A program made the translations under genes and the position numbers. Under the pieces are notes generated by a model that did not search any database, was not told the DNA's origin, and saw nothing but the letters and a program-made list of their open reading frames with translations. A stretch of DNA of 64,000 bases, taken from assembly GCF_003390925.1 (NCBI RefSeq), contig NZ_QUBS01000023.1, positions 45,976 to 109,975 of the forward strand, given 5' to 3'. Positions 55,976 through 64,000 of the stretch are shown in pieces. Position 1 is the stretch's first letter. Each line of letters starts with the position of its first letter. Source of the stretch: Trinickia diaoshuihuensis. Lineage in GTDB: Bacteria; Pseudomonadota; Gammaproteobacteria; Burkholderiales; Burkholderiaceae.

Positions 55976-56074
55976 CGCTTTTAATGCTTTTGATGCGTTT
56001 GCAACGGATTCCTGTCCCGCCGGCCGTTCGTGTTTCGATGCACAGGCGAGGTGTGGCCTGACGATCGGCTGCCT

Positions 56075-57055
56075 TCAGGCTGTCGCCGCCACGCCCGCGC
56101 GGCGCTCGGCCAACTTGCGTTGCAAATCCCCATAAAGCCGGGCAACAGCCGCCTCGCCGGCCAAGATGGCTTCGTTGCGCTGACCGAAATTGCTGCCGCT
56201 CATGGCGGCCAAGTTCGGGCGGATGACGAAGTCGGCGTACTTCTCGAGCTCGTACGTTTTGATCGTCTGTCCCATGATCGTGAACGTCTGCAGAAGCACG
56301 TCGAACGAACTTTGGGTCAGCGCCGTTTCGGGATTGGCCGAGATATCGACGGCAATCACGAAGTCCGCCCCCATCTTGCGCGCGAACGAAGCCGGCACGG
56401 GGCTGACGAGGCCGCCGTCGACATATTCGTGCCCGGCGATCTTGACCGGCTCGAAAATCGACGGGACGCTGCATGACGCGCGCACGGCTATGCCCGTATC
56501 GCCGCGCTGGAACAAGATCGGCTGCCCGGTGCGAAGATCGGTGGCGACGATGCCGAGCGGCTTGGCCATCTTTTCGATCGGCCGGTGCTGCAGCGTCGTA
56601 TTGACGTAGTTTTGCAGCGCGAGGCCTTGCAGGAATCCACGTGTGCGAAACGGCATGGCCCAATCGCTGATCGACGCTTCATCCATCGTCAGCGCGAGCT
56701 TGTTGATTTGCAGGCCGCTCATCCCGGAGGCATAAAGCGCCCCGACGACCGAACCCGCGCTCGTCCCGCAGACGATATCGATTTGCAGCCCGCGTGCTTC
56801 GAGCGCTTTGATGACGCCGATATGAGAGAAGCCCCGTGCCGCGCCGCCGCCTAGCGCGAGCCCGATCCGCAGCGGCTTGGGTGGCGCGGCCGGCGGCGGG
56901 CTCGGCGTGGCGCTCGATTCGTTCGTGCGGGTGGCGGGCGATGCGCAGGCCGCGAGCAGCGCCGATGCGCATGCGATCGAAAAGCCGCGGCGGGTGAGGC
57001 GAGGGGAAGACGGTTTCAACGATATCTCCAGCGGCGCGCCGGAATCGGCGCGCAT
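56075..57055 (-). CDS. Patatin-like lipoprotein (RssA/YlbK-type phospholipase)
   Basis: The 326-residue protein from 57055 (MRADSGAPLEISLKPSSPRLTRRGFSIACASALLAACAS) carries a twin-arginine motif and a lipobox (LAAC), so it is probably a lipoprotein. The patatin active site is complete: GLALGGGAARGFSHIGVIKALE (oxyanion), GTSAGSVVGALYASG (nucleophile Ser) and EYVDGGLVSPVP (Asp of the dyad). Earlier in-frame starts run into Arg-rich upstream DNA. It probably hydrolyses acyl lipids at the envelope. Divergent from gltX. Confidence 0.88.
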   Translation of the reverse strand: MRADSGAPLEISLKPSSPRLTRRGFSIACASALLAACASPATRTNESSATPSPPPAAPPKPLRIGLALGGGAARGFSHIGVIKALEARGLQIDIVCGTSAGSVVGALYASGMSGLQINKLALTMDEASISDWAMPFRTRGFLQGLALQNYVNTTLQHRPIEKMAKPLGIVATDLRTGQPILFQRGDTGIAVRASCSVPSIFEPVKIAGHEYVDGGLVSPVPASFARKMGADFVIAVDISANPETALTQSSFDVLLQTFTIMGQTIKTYELEKYADFVIRPNLAAMSGSNFGQRNEAILAGEAAVARLYGDLQRKLAERRAGVAATA

Positions 57056-57273
57056 CGATCGCCGGACTGGGACCTTTGCAGCACCGGCACGCCGCGCGAG
57101 GAAGCGGCGCGCGCACATCATACGGCAAAGCGCTGGAGCGCGGCTGCGCCCTCCCTTGACGACAGGTAAGCGGGACGAGGCGCCGGGTATAGCCGGGTAT
57201 AATTGCGCTCTATTTCTGTTTCGCTCGACGGCATGCCGCGCACGTACACGCCATCGAATCATCGACGCTACCT

Positions 57274-58683
57274 ATGACCACCGTCCGTACCCGCTTCGCT
57301 CCGAGCCCCACCGGCTTCATCCACCTCGGCAACATCCGCTCCGCGCTTTACCCTTGGGCGTTCGCGCGCAAGATGCAAGGCACGTTCATCCTGCGCATCG
57401 AGGATACGGACGTCGAGCGTTCGACGCCCGAGGCGGTGACTGCGATTCTCGAAGGGATGTCCTGGCTCGGCCTCGATTTCGACGAAGGTCCTTTCTATCA
57501 AATGCAGCGCATGGACCGGTATCGCGAGGTCATCGCACAGATGCTCGATCAAGGGCTCGCCTATCCTTGCTACATGTCGATGGAAGAGCTCGAGGCTGTC
57601 CGCGAGCGCCAGCGCGCCGCGGGCGAAAAGCCGCGTTACGACGGCACGTGGCGTCCGGAGCCGGGCAAGACGTTGCCGACGCCGCCGGCCGGTGTCGACC
57701 CGGTCATCCGCTTCAAGAATCCATTGACCGGCACGGTGGCTTGGGACGATGCGGTCAAGGGTCGCGTGGAGATTTCGAACGAGGAACTCGACGATCTCGT
57801 GATCGCGCGCCCCGACGGCACGCCGATCTACAACTTCTGCGTCGTCGTCGACGATCTGGACATGGGAATCACGCACGTGATTCGCGGGGACGATCACGTC
57901 AACAACACGCCGCGGCAGATCAATATCTTGCGCGCGCTCGGGGGCCAGCCGCCGGTGTACGCCCACCTGCCCACGGTGCTGAACGAGGCGGGCGAGAAGA
58001 TGAGCAAGCGGCACGGCGCGATGAGCGTGATGGCCTATCGCGATGCGGGCTACCTGCCTGAAGCGGTGCTCAACTACTTGGCGCGTCTCGGCTGGTCGCA
58101 CGGCGACGCCGAAATCTTTTCGCGCGAGCAATTCGTCGAGTGGTTCGATCTCGAGCATTTGGGCAAGTCGCCGGCTCAGTACGACCATAGCAAGCTGAAC
58201 TGGCTCAACAATCACTACATCAAAGAGGCGGACAACGCGCGGCTGGCGGAACTGGCCAAGCCGTTCTTCGCGGAACTCGGCATCGACGAGGCCGCGCTGG
58301 GGGCGGGACCCGATGTAGCCTCGGTCATCGCACTGATGAAGGACCGTGCGACGACGGTCAAGGAGATCGCCGAAACGTCGGCGATGTTCTATCGCACCCC
58401 GGCGCCGGAACCCGAAGCGCTGGCCCAGCACGTGACCGATGCCGTGCGGCCGGCCCTCGCCGAATTGGCAGCGTCCCTGCGCACGTGCGAATGGACGAAG
58501 GAGGGTGTCAGCGCGGCGCTGAAAGCGACGCTCGCCGCGCACAAGCTCAAGATGCCGCAATTGGCGATGCCCGTGCGCTTGTTCGTGGCCGGCACGACGC
58601 ATACGCCGTCCATCGACGCGGTGCTCGTTCTGTTCGGGCGCGACCGGGTAGTGCAGCGTATCGAGGCGGGCTTGTCCGCCTGA
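57274..58683 (+). CDS. gltX: Glutamyl-tRNA synthetase
   Basis: The 469-residue class I enzyme charges tRNA-Glu. The HIGH-type motif reads HLGN (17-20) in [27 protein letters not shown] reads EKMSKRHGA near residue 241. [10 protein letters not shown]...[36 protein letters not shown] closes the anticodon-binding domain. A 575-codon open frame on the opposite strand is an artefact. Confidence 0.97.
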   Translation: MTTVRTRFAPSPTGFIHLGNIRSALYPWAFARKMQGTFILRIEDTDVERSTPEAVTAILEGMSWLGLDFDEGPFYQMQRMDRYREVIAQMLDQGLAYPCYMSMEELEAVRERQRAAGEKPRYDGTWRPEPGKTLPTPPAGVDPVIRFKNPLTGTVAWDDAVKGRVEISNEELDDLVIARPDGTPIYNFCVVVDDLDMGITHVIRGDDHVNNTPRQINILRALGGQPPVYAHLPTVLNEAGEKMSKRHGAMSVMAYRDAGYLPEAVLNYLARLGWSHGDAEIFSREQFVEWFDLEHLGKSPAQYDHSKLNWLNNHYIKEADNARLAELAKPFFAELGIDEAALGAGPDVASVIALMKDRATTVKEIAETSAMFYRTPAPEPEALAQHVTDAVRPALAELAASLRTCEWTKEGVSAALKATLAAHKLKMPQLAMPVRLFVAGTTHTPSIDAVLVLFGRDRVVQRIEAGLSA

Positions 58684-58753
58684 GCGCGGGCCCGCGTTTC
58701 GTAGGCTCTCGCGATCGATTCGTCGAAAAATGCAAAAAGTTCGACGAAGGGTA

Positions 58754-58782
58754 TTTACAAGACGTAAAAGGGTCCATATAAT
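58754..58782 (+). promoter_or_regulatory. Promoter of tRNA-Ala
   Basis: TTTACA (58754-58759), a 17-base spacer and a perfect TATAAT (58777-58782), 19 bases before the tRNA. Confidence 0.8.
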
Positions 58783-58800
58783 CTCATTTCTGTTCTGCAA

Positions 58801-58876
<76 letters not shown>

Positions 58877-58897
58877 AACACTGCAGACAGAATCAAA

Positions 58898-58930
58898 GAA
58901 AAGCTCTGGTTTCCAGGGCTTTTTCTTTTT
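58898..58930 (+). terminator. Terminator after tRNA-Ala
   Basis: GCTCTGG-TTT-CCAGGGC with flanking AAAA and TTTTTC forms a G:U-containing stem with a T-run. Confidence 0.65.
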
Positions 58931-59393
58931 CTACGATCCGCCGCGGCATATCTCCCCGATTCACTCGTATCCGATGGCGTGCTAGCTAGCGTCACGTCGA
59001 CGCCCCAGCACTATCGGAAGCACCAAGTCCGGCATCTTCGGTTACGTCTATTTTTAGTTGAAGTCATGTGCGGATCGGGTCGGTGCTCGGATGAGCCTCG
59101 AGGGAGTGCCATGATGAGCGTATTCGGGTTCACGGGTGAGGCCCCGGCCGGACTAGGGCGACGAGAAAATCGCTTGCGCGGGCGTACGACGTGTGCGTAT
59201 AATGCGAGGCTCTGCTGTTCGAGGTCTCGCGTGTAGTTGGATATTGCGCGATTCAGTCGGCAGGCGATTGTGAAGTGCTTTCGAAGCACAGCGACTGAAA
59301 GAAAAAACTTCACAAACGCCAATCGACGAGTTAGAATAGCGTTCTTCGCTGTTGACGAAAGTTAAGAGCGAAATGCGGTAGTGAAAAGATTTT
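58931..59393. other. Non-coding stretch before tRNA-Glu, with promoter
   Basis: No gene supported in about 460 bp; the open frames on both strands are Arg/Ser-rich. Two promoter-like pairs occur: TTGCGC-N18-TATAAT (59174-59203) and, closer to the tRNA, TTCACA-N17-TAGAAT (59318-59346), the likely tRNA-Glu promoter. A short hairpin GTGCTT-TCG-AAGCAC lies near 59275. Confidence 0.5.
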
Positions 59394-59469
59394 GTCCCCT
59401 TCGTCTAGAGGCCTAGGACATCACCCTTTCACGGTGAGTACAGGGGTTCGAATCCCCTAGGGGACGCCA
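59394..59469 (+). tRNA. tRNA-Glu(TTC), copy 1
   Basis: Acceptor GTCCCCT/AGGGGAC, discriminator G, encoded CCA, anticodon TTC in CCCTTTCACGG, T-arm GGTTCGAATCC. Identical to the second copy at 59689. Confidence 0.97.
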
Positions 59470-59548
59470 AACATCGCACTGCTTCCCAAGTGAAGCAGCG
59501 CAGCTTACGAGACAAAACCGACGCTCGTGAGTATGATGGGCAAGCTAT

Positions 59549-59625
59549 GGAGTGGTAGTTCAGTCGGTTAGAATACCGGCCTGTCACGCCGGGGGTCGCG
59601 GGTTCGAGTCCCGTCCACTCCGCCA
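59549..59625 (+). tRNA. tRNA-Asp(GTC), copy 1
   Basis: Acceptor GGAGTGG/CCACTCC, encoded CCA, anticodon GTC in GGCCTGTCACGCC, T-arm GGTTCGAGTCC. Identical to the second copy at 59913. A terminator follows (59630-59662). Confidence 0.97.
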
Positions 59626-59629
59626 GACA

Positions 59630-59662
59630 AAGCCCGTTCAGGGTATCTTGAACGGGCTTTTT
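59630..59662 (+). terminator. Terminator after first tRNA-Asp
   Basis: AAGCCCGTTCA and TGAACGGGCTT flank GGGTATCT; TTTTTT follows. Confidence 0.85.
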
Positions 59663-59688
59663 TAATAAAAGTGTAAGCAGTACCTGTT

Positions 59689-59764
59689 GTCCCCTTCGTC
59701 TAGAGGCCTAGGACATCACCCTTTCACGGTGAGTACAGGGGTTCGAATCCCCTAGGGGACGCCA
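59689..59764 (+). tRNA. tRNA-Glu(TTC), copy 2
   Basis: Base-for-base the same as copy 1 at 59394, encoded CCA included. Lies just beyond the first terminator, so probably a separate or read-through unit. Confidence 0.97.
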
Positions 59765-59772
59765 AAACATCG

Positions 59773-59912
59773 GCGGTGCTTCGTGATCGAAGCGCCGCGG
59801 TTCGCGGAAACAACCGACGTCCGCGAGCGAAGATGCAAGACTGCGGTGCTTCGTGATCGAAGCGCCGCGGTTCGCGGAAACAACCGACGTCCGCGAGCGA
59901 AGATGCAAGACT
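59773..59912. repeat. 70-bp tandem duplication between tRNA-Glu and tRNA-Asp
   Basis: Two exact 70-bp copies run head to tail (59773-59842 and 59843-59912). Each contains inverted segments CTTCGTGATCGAAG and CCGCGGTTCGCGG. The gap between the first tRNA pair holds a shorter, diverged version. Recent slippage or unequal exchange is likely. Confidence 0.85.
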
Positions 59913-59989
59913 GGAGTGGTAGTTCAGTCGGTTAGAATACCGGCCTGTCACGCCGGGGGTCGCGGGTTCGAGTCCCGTCCACTCCGCCA
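59913..59989 (+). tRNA. tRNA-Asp(GTC), copy 2
   Basis: Base-for-base the same as copy 1 at 59549. Starts at the end of the 70-bp tandem repeat and is followed by a strong terminator. Confidence 0.97.
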
Positions 59990-59998
59990 AAATAAGAA

Positions 59999-60032
59999 GC
60001 CCGTTCGAAGCGAATTCGAACGGGCTTTTTTC
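59999..60032 (+). terminator. Terminator after second tRNA-Asp
   Basis: AAGCCCGTTCGAA and TTCGAACGGGCTT form a perfect 13-bp stem around GCGA; TTTT follows. Confidence 0.88.
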
Positions 60033-60168
60033 TTGCGCGCTTCCTTGTCGTCTCAGCGGTACGCTTCGCATCTGCGGTTCTCTATTCGTACGGGCTCAGA
60101 TAATCCGCCATTGCAAGTCGTACGATGCTGCCTTACTGTGATCAAGGTTTCTCTTCGTTCCGGCTACG

Positions 60169-60648
60169 ATGTTCGATCCGACCGACGCGCCTTCGCGCCA
60201 CGCGCCATCGCCGTTCCAACTGCGTCAAGCGTCAATGAGCGATTTCGCCTTTGCGGAGGCGTTGACCCGCACCAACATGGGCCGCTACTACGAGCGCCAC
60301 CACTTGGCTTGGCGGGCCGATCTATTTCTGGCGAGCTGGCAGGAGTCCGAGAACTTCATCCTCGAGATCGACAATGAGCCGATCGGCGTTTTGCGGCTGA
60401 CCGAGGAGGGCGATTCGCTGCATATTCGCGACGTGCAGATCGCCGAAGGACATCGCGGCGTGGGCGCGGGGACGTTTCTGCTCGAGACGTCGCATCGCTG
60501 GGCGCGCGAACGAGGGCTGCGTGAATTGCAACTGCGCGTATTCGTCGACAATCCCGCCGCGCGTTTGTACTTGCGAATGGGCTATCGCGTGGCAGGGCCC
60601 AGGCTTGCGCAACTGGGCGCCATCCGCCATATGACGCGCCGCGTTTGA
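60169..60648 (+). CDS. GNAT-family N-acetyltransferase
   Basis: The 159-residue protein has the acetyl-CoA-binding loop VQIAEGHRGVGAGTFLLE (R-x-x-G-x-G/A type, about residues 95-112) and the C-terminal FVDNPAARLYLRMGYRVAG. Substrate cannot be inferred. A second Met (MSDFAF, residue 23) is an alternative start. Convergent with the AraC gene. Confidence 0.88.
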   Translation: MFDPTDAPSRHAPSPFQLRQASMSDFAFAEALTRTNMGRYYERHHLAWRADLFLASWQESENFILEIDNEPIGVLRLTEEGDSLHIRDVQIAEGHRGVGAGTFLLETSHRWARERGLRELQLRVFVDNPAARLYLRMGYRVAGPRLAQLGAIRHMTRRV

Positions 60649-60682
60649 CTCCGCCCCGGCGCGTTCACGCGTCCGCGTCCGG

Positions 60683-61546
60683 TTAGGCAGCGCCGTCGAC
60701 GTCGTCGTCCGTGCCGGACCGTTCAGGCGCTGCTTCGCCGTCACGCATCATGAATGCGCGCGGACTTTGGCCGAACGCGCGGCGGAACATGGCCGAAAAC
60801 GCACTTTGGCTTTGGTAGCCTAATTCATGCGCTATTTGCGATAACGCGCGGCCTCGATTGAGCAGCGGGATCGCACGCGCGAGCACCGCTTGCTGGCGCC
60901 ATTGCGAAAAGCTCATACCGAGCTCTTGCCGGAACAGCCGCGCAATCGTGCGCGTGCTGGCGCCGACGCTCGCGGCCCAATACTCGAGCGAGTCGGTATT
61001 GCCCGGATCCTTCAATAGCGCATCGCATAGCGTGCGCAGGCGCTTTTCCGTCGGCATGGGCACGGAGAGCGGCAGCGGTTCCGAGCGTGTGATTTCATCG
61101 AGCGCGAGCGCGCCGAGCAGCCGCTCGCGGGTGCTGTCCAAGTCGGCGGCATCGAGCGCGGCGATCGACTCCCGCAGCAGCCCCGAGACATCGACGACGC
61201 GGCAAGCATCCAGGCCCGCGGGCACGACCGATTCGTCGATATAGAGCGTGCGCAAGTACGCATCCTCGACGATGACCACTTCATGCGGCACGCGCGGCGG
61301 GACCCAAATGGCGCGAGACGGTGGAACCATCCACGTACAGCTTTCGACCGCGACGCGCATGACGCCGCGCGAGGCATACGCGAGCTGCGCCCATGCGTGC
61401 AGATGCAGCGCAATGCGCTCTCCCGCCGGCATCGGACGAGCGCGCACGCGAATCGGATGCGTGGCGGTAGGCGCGACCGAGGCGGGGATGTCGATCAGGC
61501 GCACGCGCGCGGTAGACGTCGGCACGGCGAGTTCATTCGAGTTCAC
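60683..61546 (-). CDS. AraC-family transcriptional regulator
   Basis: The 287-residue protein has an N-terminal cupin-like domain (HLHAWAQLAYASRGVMRVAVE, PPRVPHEVVIVE) and two C-terminal helix-turn-helix units (EYWAASVGASTRTIARLFRQELGMSFSQWRQQ and ISQIAHELGYQSQSAFSAMFRRAFGQSPRAF). Of the YpdC/NimR type by layout. Target unknown; the nearest divergent gene is the gamma-glutamylcyclotransferase-like one at 61825. Confidence 0.9.
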   Translation of the reverse strand: MNSNELAVPTSTARVRLIDIPASVAPTATHPIRVRARPMPAGERIALHLHAWAQLAYASRGVMRVAVESCTWMVPPSRAIWVPPRVPHEVVIVEDAYLRTLYIDESVVPAGLDACRVVDVSGLLRESIAALDAADLDSTRERLLGALALDEITRSEPLPLSVPMPTEKRLRTLCDALLKDPGNTDSLEYWAASVGASTRTIARLFRQELGMSFSQWRQQAVLARAIPLLNRGRALSQIAHELGYQSQSAFSAMFRRAFGQSPRAFMMRDGEAAPERSGTDDDVDGAA

Positions 61547-61824
61547 GGCGGCGCTCTGTCAGCGAAGTGAAAGATGCAATGCTGCCCGCGTATTGGCGAG
61601 CGGGAAGATCGATATTGTAGGTGCGTCCCGCTCGGCGCCGCTTGCGCGCCTCACTCGCAGACCGCTTATTCCCCATGCATAATGCGCTTGCCGACCCGGT
61701 GCGGGGATGAAATCGAGTTACCGCATCACGCCGGCGCCAAGCGTTCGCCGGCGAAGTCCAAAGCATAGAACCGAGCCATGCAACCGGCGACGTGCATATC
61801 CACACTACAAAAGGACGAGGGCAA

Positions 61825-62256
61825 ATGCGATACGTATTCGTGTACGGCACGCTGCGAGCGGGCGAAATCAACGACATCGGGGCGGCGGCCGCACGCAACG
61901 GTATAGGCGCGCCGAGGCTGATCGGGCGCGCAGCCGTGACGGGGCGGTTATACGACCTTGGCGATTATCCGGGGCTCGTGCAAGACGAGTCGGCAGGGCC
62001 GGTACGCGGGGATGTCTATGAGATCGACGAAGCGCTGGTGCCGGTACTGGACCGGATCGAAGGCGTGGAGCCGGGCGTCGACAGCGTCTTCAAGTCGCGC
62101 GAGTTGACGGTGACGGTTGCGGGGCGCGAACTGCGTTGCTTTTTCTACCCGGTGGACGACGTATCCGTGAAGGGGCGTACCCGCATCGAGGCCGGCGATT
62201 GGATCAGTTACCGCCTCGCGCGCGACTCCGTCGCGCTGCTCGAATGCGGCCGGTAA
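61825..62256 (+). CDS. Gamma-glutamylcyclotransferase-fold (AIG2-like) protein
   Basis: The 143-residue protein starts at 61825 (MRYVFVYGTLRAGEINDIG) with GGACGAGGG upstream. Family signatures are YGTLRxG at the N-terminus, GRLYDLGDYPGLV and the catalytic Glu in LDRIEGVEP (about residue 87). Some members cyclise gamma-glutamyl-amines, but most bacterial ones are uncharacterised. Ends before a strong terminator (62299-62320). Confidence 0.86.
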   Translation: MRYVFVYGTLRAGEINDIGAAAARNGIGAPRLIGRAAVTGRLYDLGDYPGLVQDESAGPVRGDVYEIDEALVPVLDRIEGVEPGVDSVFKSRELTVTVAGRELRCFFYPVDDVSVKGRTRIEAGDWISYRLARDSVALLECGR

Positions 62257-62298
62257 GCGGCCAAGCCTAGAACGGCCGGGCCGCGAGGGCCCGGCTAG

Positions 62299-62320
62299 GG
62301 CGGCCGAGGCCGCCTTTTTT
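62299..62320 (+). terminator. Intrinsic terminator
   Basis: GGCGGCC-GA-GGCCGCC with TTTTTT; terminates the gamma-glutamylcyclotransferase-like gene before converging aceB. Confidence 0.85.
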
Positions 62321-62329
62321 GTCGGCTAT

Positions 62330-63922
62330 TTAGACTTCTTCATAAAGCGGAAGCGTGAGGAAGTCCGTGAACGTCTCCGAGGTCGACATCTTTTCGAAGA
62401 TGGTTCCGGCGCGATCGTACGACTCGGTGTTGCCGCCGGCCGCCTGCTTGACCTTCGGCAGTTCTTCGGCAATCAGCGCACGCACGAGCTCGGCCGTTAC
62501 CTTGCGACCGTCCTCGAGCTTGCCCTTCGGCGAGCGAATCCACTGCCACACTTGCGAGCGCGAAATCTCCGCCGTGGCCGCGTCCTCCATCAAATTGTGG
62601 ATCGGCACGCAGCCGTTGCCCGCGAGCCACGAGCCGAGGTAGTGAATCCCGACGTTGATGTTGTTGCGCAGGCCTGCTTCGGTGATCGGCGTTTCGGGGC
62701 GGAAGTCGAGCAAATCCTTCGCCGTGACTTGCACGTCGTCGCGCTGCTTGCCGATTTGATTCGGCTTGTCGCCGAGGACGCTCACGAACTCTTCCATCGC
62801 CACGGGCACCAAGCCGGGGTGGGCCACCCAGCCGCCGTCGTAACCGTCGGTTGCATCGCGCTTCTTGTCCGAACGCACGCCGGCCATGGCCTTCTCATTG
62901 GCGGCCGCATCGTTCTTGTTCGGGATCAGTGCGCTCATGCCGCCGATCGCGGGCGCATTGCGCTTGTGGCAGGTCTTGAGCAGATGCAGTGCGTATGCAC
63001 GCATGAACGGAACCGTCATCGTGATTTGCGCACGATCGGCAAGGCAAAAGTCCTTGTCGTTCTTGAACTTCTTGATCGCCGAAAAGATGTAATCCCACCG
63101 GCCCGCGTTCAATCCCGCGCTGTGTTCTCGCAGTTCGTACAGGATTTCGTCCATCTCGAACGCGGCGAGAATCGTCTCGATCAGTACCGTCGCGCGGATC
63201 GTTCCGCGCGGCACGCCGACCGCCTCTTGGGCCGCCACGAAGATGTCGTTCCACAGCCGCGCCTCGAGGTGGCTCTCCATCTTCGGCAGATAGAAGTAAG
63301 GGCCGCTTCCGCGTTCGAGCAACTCCTTCGCGTTATGGAACAGGAACAGCGCGAAATCGAAAATGCCGCCCGATACGCGCTGTCCGTCCACCGTCACATG
63401 CTTTTCGTCGAGATGCCAACCGCGCGGACGCACGAGTAGCGTCGCGATTTTCTCGTTCAGCTTGTACGTCTTGCCGTTTTGCTCGAACGAGATCGTGCGG
63501 CGCACGGCATCCCTCACGTTCAATTGGCCCGTGATTTGATTGTGCCAGTTGGGCGTGTTCGAATCCTCGAAGTCGGTCATGTACGAGTCCGCGCCCGAGT
63601 TCAGCGCATTGATGATCATCTTGCGCTCGACCGGGCCGGTGATTTCGACGCGGCGGCATTCGAGGTCTTTCGGCAGCGGCGCGATCTTCCAATCGCCTTC
63701 GCGCACGGCCTTCGTCTGCGCCAGGAAGTCCGGGCGCTCGCCGGCATCGAGCCGCCGCGTGCGCTCGGCGCGCGCTTGCAGCAACTCGCGACGGCGCGGC
63801 TCGAACGTGCGATGCAAGTCGGCGACGAGCGCCAGCGCCTCGGGCGTGAGGATCGTCTCGAAGCCGGGCTCGATCGCACCGGTGATTTGCATGCCTTGGG
63901 GCAAGGACAACGTGTTCGCCAT
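62330..63922 (-). CDS. aceB: Malate synthase A
   Basis: This 530-residue enzyme condenses glyoxylate with acetyl-CoA to malate in the glyoxylate shunt. Motifs: [71 protein letters not shown] and the C-terminal [22 protein letters not shown]. Start ATG at 63922 has GGAGA upstream. No isocitrate lyase gene is in the window. Confidence 0.97.
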   Translation of the reverse strand: MANTLSLPQGMQITGAIEPGFETILTPEALALVADLHRTFEPRRRELLQARAERTRRLDAGERPDFLAQTKAVREGDWKIAPLPKDLECRRVEITGPVERKMIINALNSGADSYMTDFEDSNTPNWHNQITGQLNVRDAVRRTISFEQNGKTYKLNEKIATLLVRPRGWHLDEKHVTVDGQRVSGGIFDFALFLFHNAKELLERGSGPYFYLPKMESHLEARLWNDIFVAAQEAVGVPRGTIRATVLIETILAAFEMDEILYELREHSAGLNAGRWDYIFSAIKKFKNDKDFCLADRAQITMTVPFMRAYALHLLKTCHKRNAPAIGGMSALIPNKNDAAANEKAMAGVRSDKKRDATDGYDGGWVAHPGLVPVAMEEFVSVLGDKPNQIGKQRDDVQVTAKDLLDFRPETPITEAGLRNNINVGIHYLGSWLAGNGCVPIHNLMEDAATAEISRSQVWQWIRSPKGKLEDGRKVTAELVRALIAEELPKVKQAAGGNTESYDRAGTIFEKMSTSETFTDFLTLPLYEEV

Positions 63923-64000
63923 GGAAAGTCTCCTTTTGGTCGGTCAGATGGCAAGGTCAAATGGCAACGATAGGCGCGCCTCGCCCGCCCATCGGGGCGG

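Noticed and set aside
59773..59912. Possible CRISPR array
   Set aside because: Only two 70-bp units, head to tail without spacers, between tRNA genes and without cas genes. It is a tandem duplication.

Overview
The window looks like a chromosomal segment of a high-GC betaproteobacterium in the Burkholderiaceae (Burkholderia sensu lato; Paraburkholderia or Trinickia type). The evidence is the core gene run mutS / lplT-suhB / trmJ-cysE / lpxH-ppiB-ppiA / cysS / accA-tilS / lysC-tRNA-Ser, the codon use, and the protein families. The genus is not settled from sequence alone. Most of the 64 kb is ordinary housekeeping DNA. The exceptions are one island, one small decayed locus and a catabolic/transport block.

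Region by region. (1) 1-3637: a truncated secreted phosphoesterase-like gene, translationally coupled to mutS. (2) About 3.64-16.0 kb: an accessory island between mutS and lplT. At its left edge is an integrase reduced to its N-terminus, followed by a helix-turn-helix gene with two frameshifts. A second degenerate stretch of the same integrase start lies at about 14.95 kb. Between them are a DUF3800 protein, small unknown ORFs, a DUF262-DUF1524 (GmrSD-like) protein divergent from a zinc-hook ATPase, and an ImmA/IrrE protease with an unknown Cys-containing partner. At the right edge sit a Tlde1-like peptidoglycan toxin and a membrane protein that is probably its immunity partner. This is a plausible defence and competition island. 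(3) 16.0-30.3 kb: core genes for lysophospholipid transport, RNA modification, cysteine synthesis, lipid A synthesis, protein folding, tRNA charging, base excision repair, fatty acid synthesis and lysine-family synthesis, ending at tRNA-Ser(GCT).

(4) 30.3-31.3 kb: a decay zone. A 27-nt copy of the tRNA-Ser anticodon region abuts a truncated, frameshifted SDR gene, which runs head to head with a truncated medium-chain dehydrogenase. (5) 31.4-34.9 kb: an MFS pump and an ArsR-type regulator share a 19-bp perfect inverted-repeat operator; then come tag, a YciI protein and a TetR regulator with two operator copies. (6) 35.0-38.8 kb: a ROK repressor, an APC permease and a ROK kinase. (7) 38.9-45.3 kb: an unfamiliar catabolic cluster with an MFS transporter, an isochorismatase-fold protein without its Cys, MmgE/PrpD, a cyclase and a second, apparently exported MmgE/PrpD, with a pair of related operator-like sites upstream. 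(8) 45.4-48.2 kb: a tautomerase/TetR pair and two secreted proteins.

(9) 48.3-58.7 kb: fabI, a yejABEF-type peptide ABC transporter, an NlpC/P60 hydrolase, a patatin-like lipoprotein and gltX. (10) 58.8-60.0 kb: tRNA-Ala(GGC) and a duplicated tRNA-Glu/tRNA-Asp pair with a 70-bp tandem repeat. (11) 60.2-64.0 kb: a GNAT acetyltransferase, an AraC regulator, a gamma-glutamylcyclotransferase-fold protein and malate synthase (aceB).

The best candidates for something undescribed are the divergent DUF262-DUF1524 / zinc-hook ATPase pair, the ImmA/IrrE plus unknown-partner pair, and the exported-PrpD catabolic cluster. No database search was possible, so family assignments rest on motifs read from the translations.
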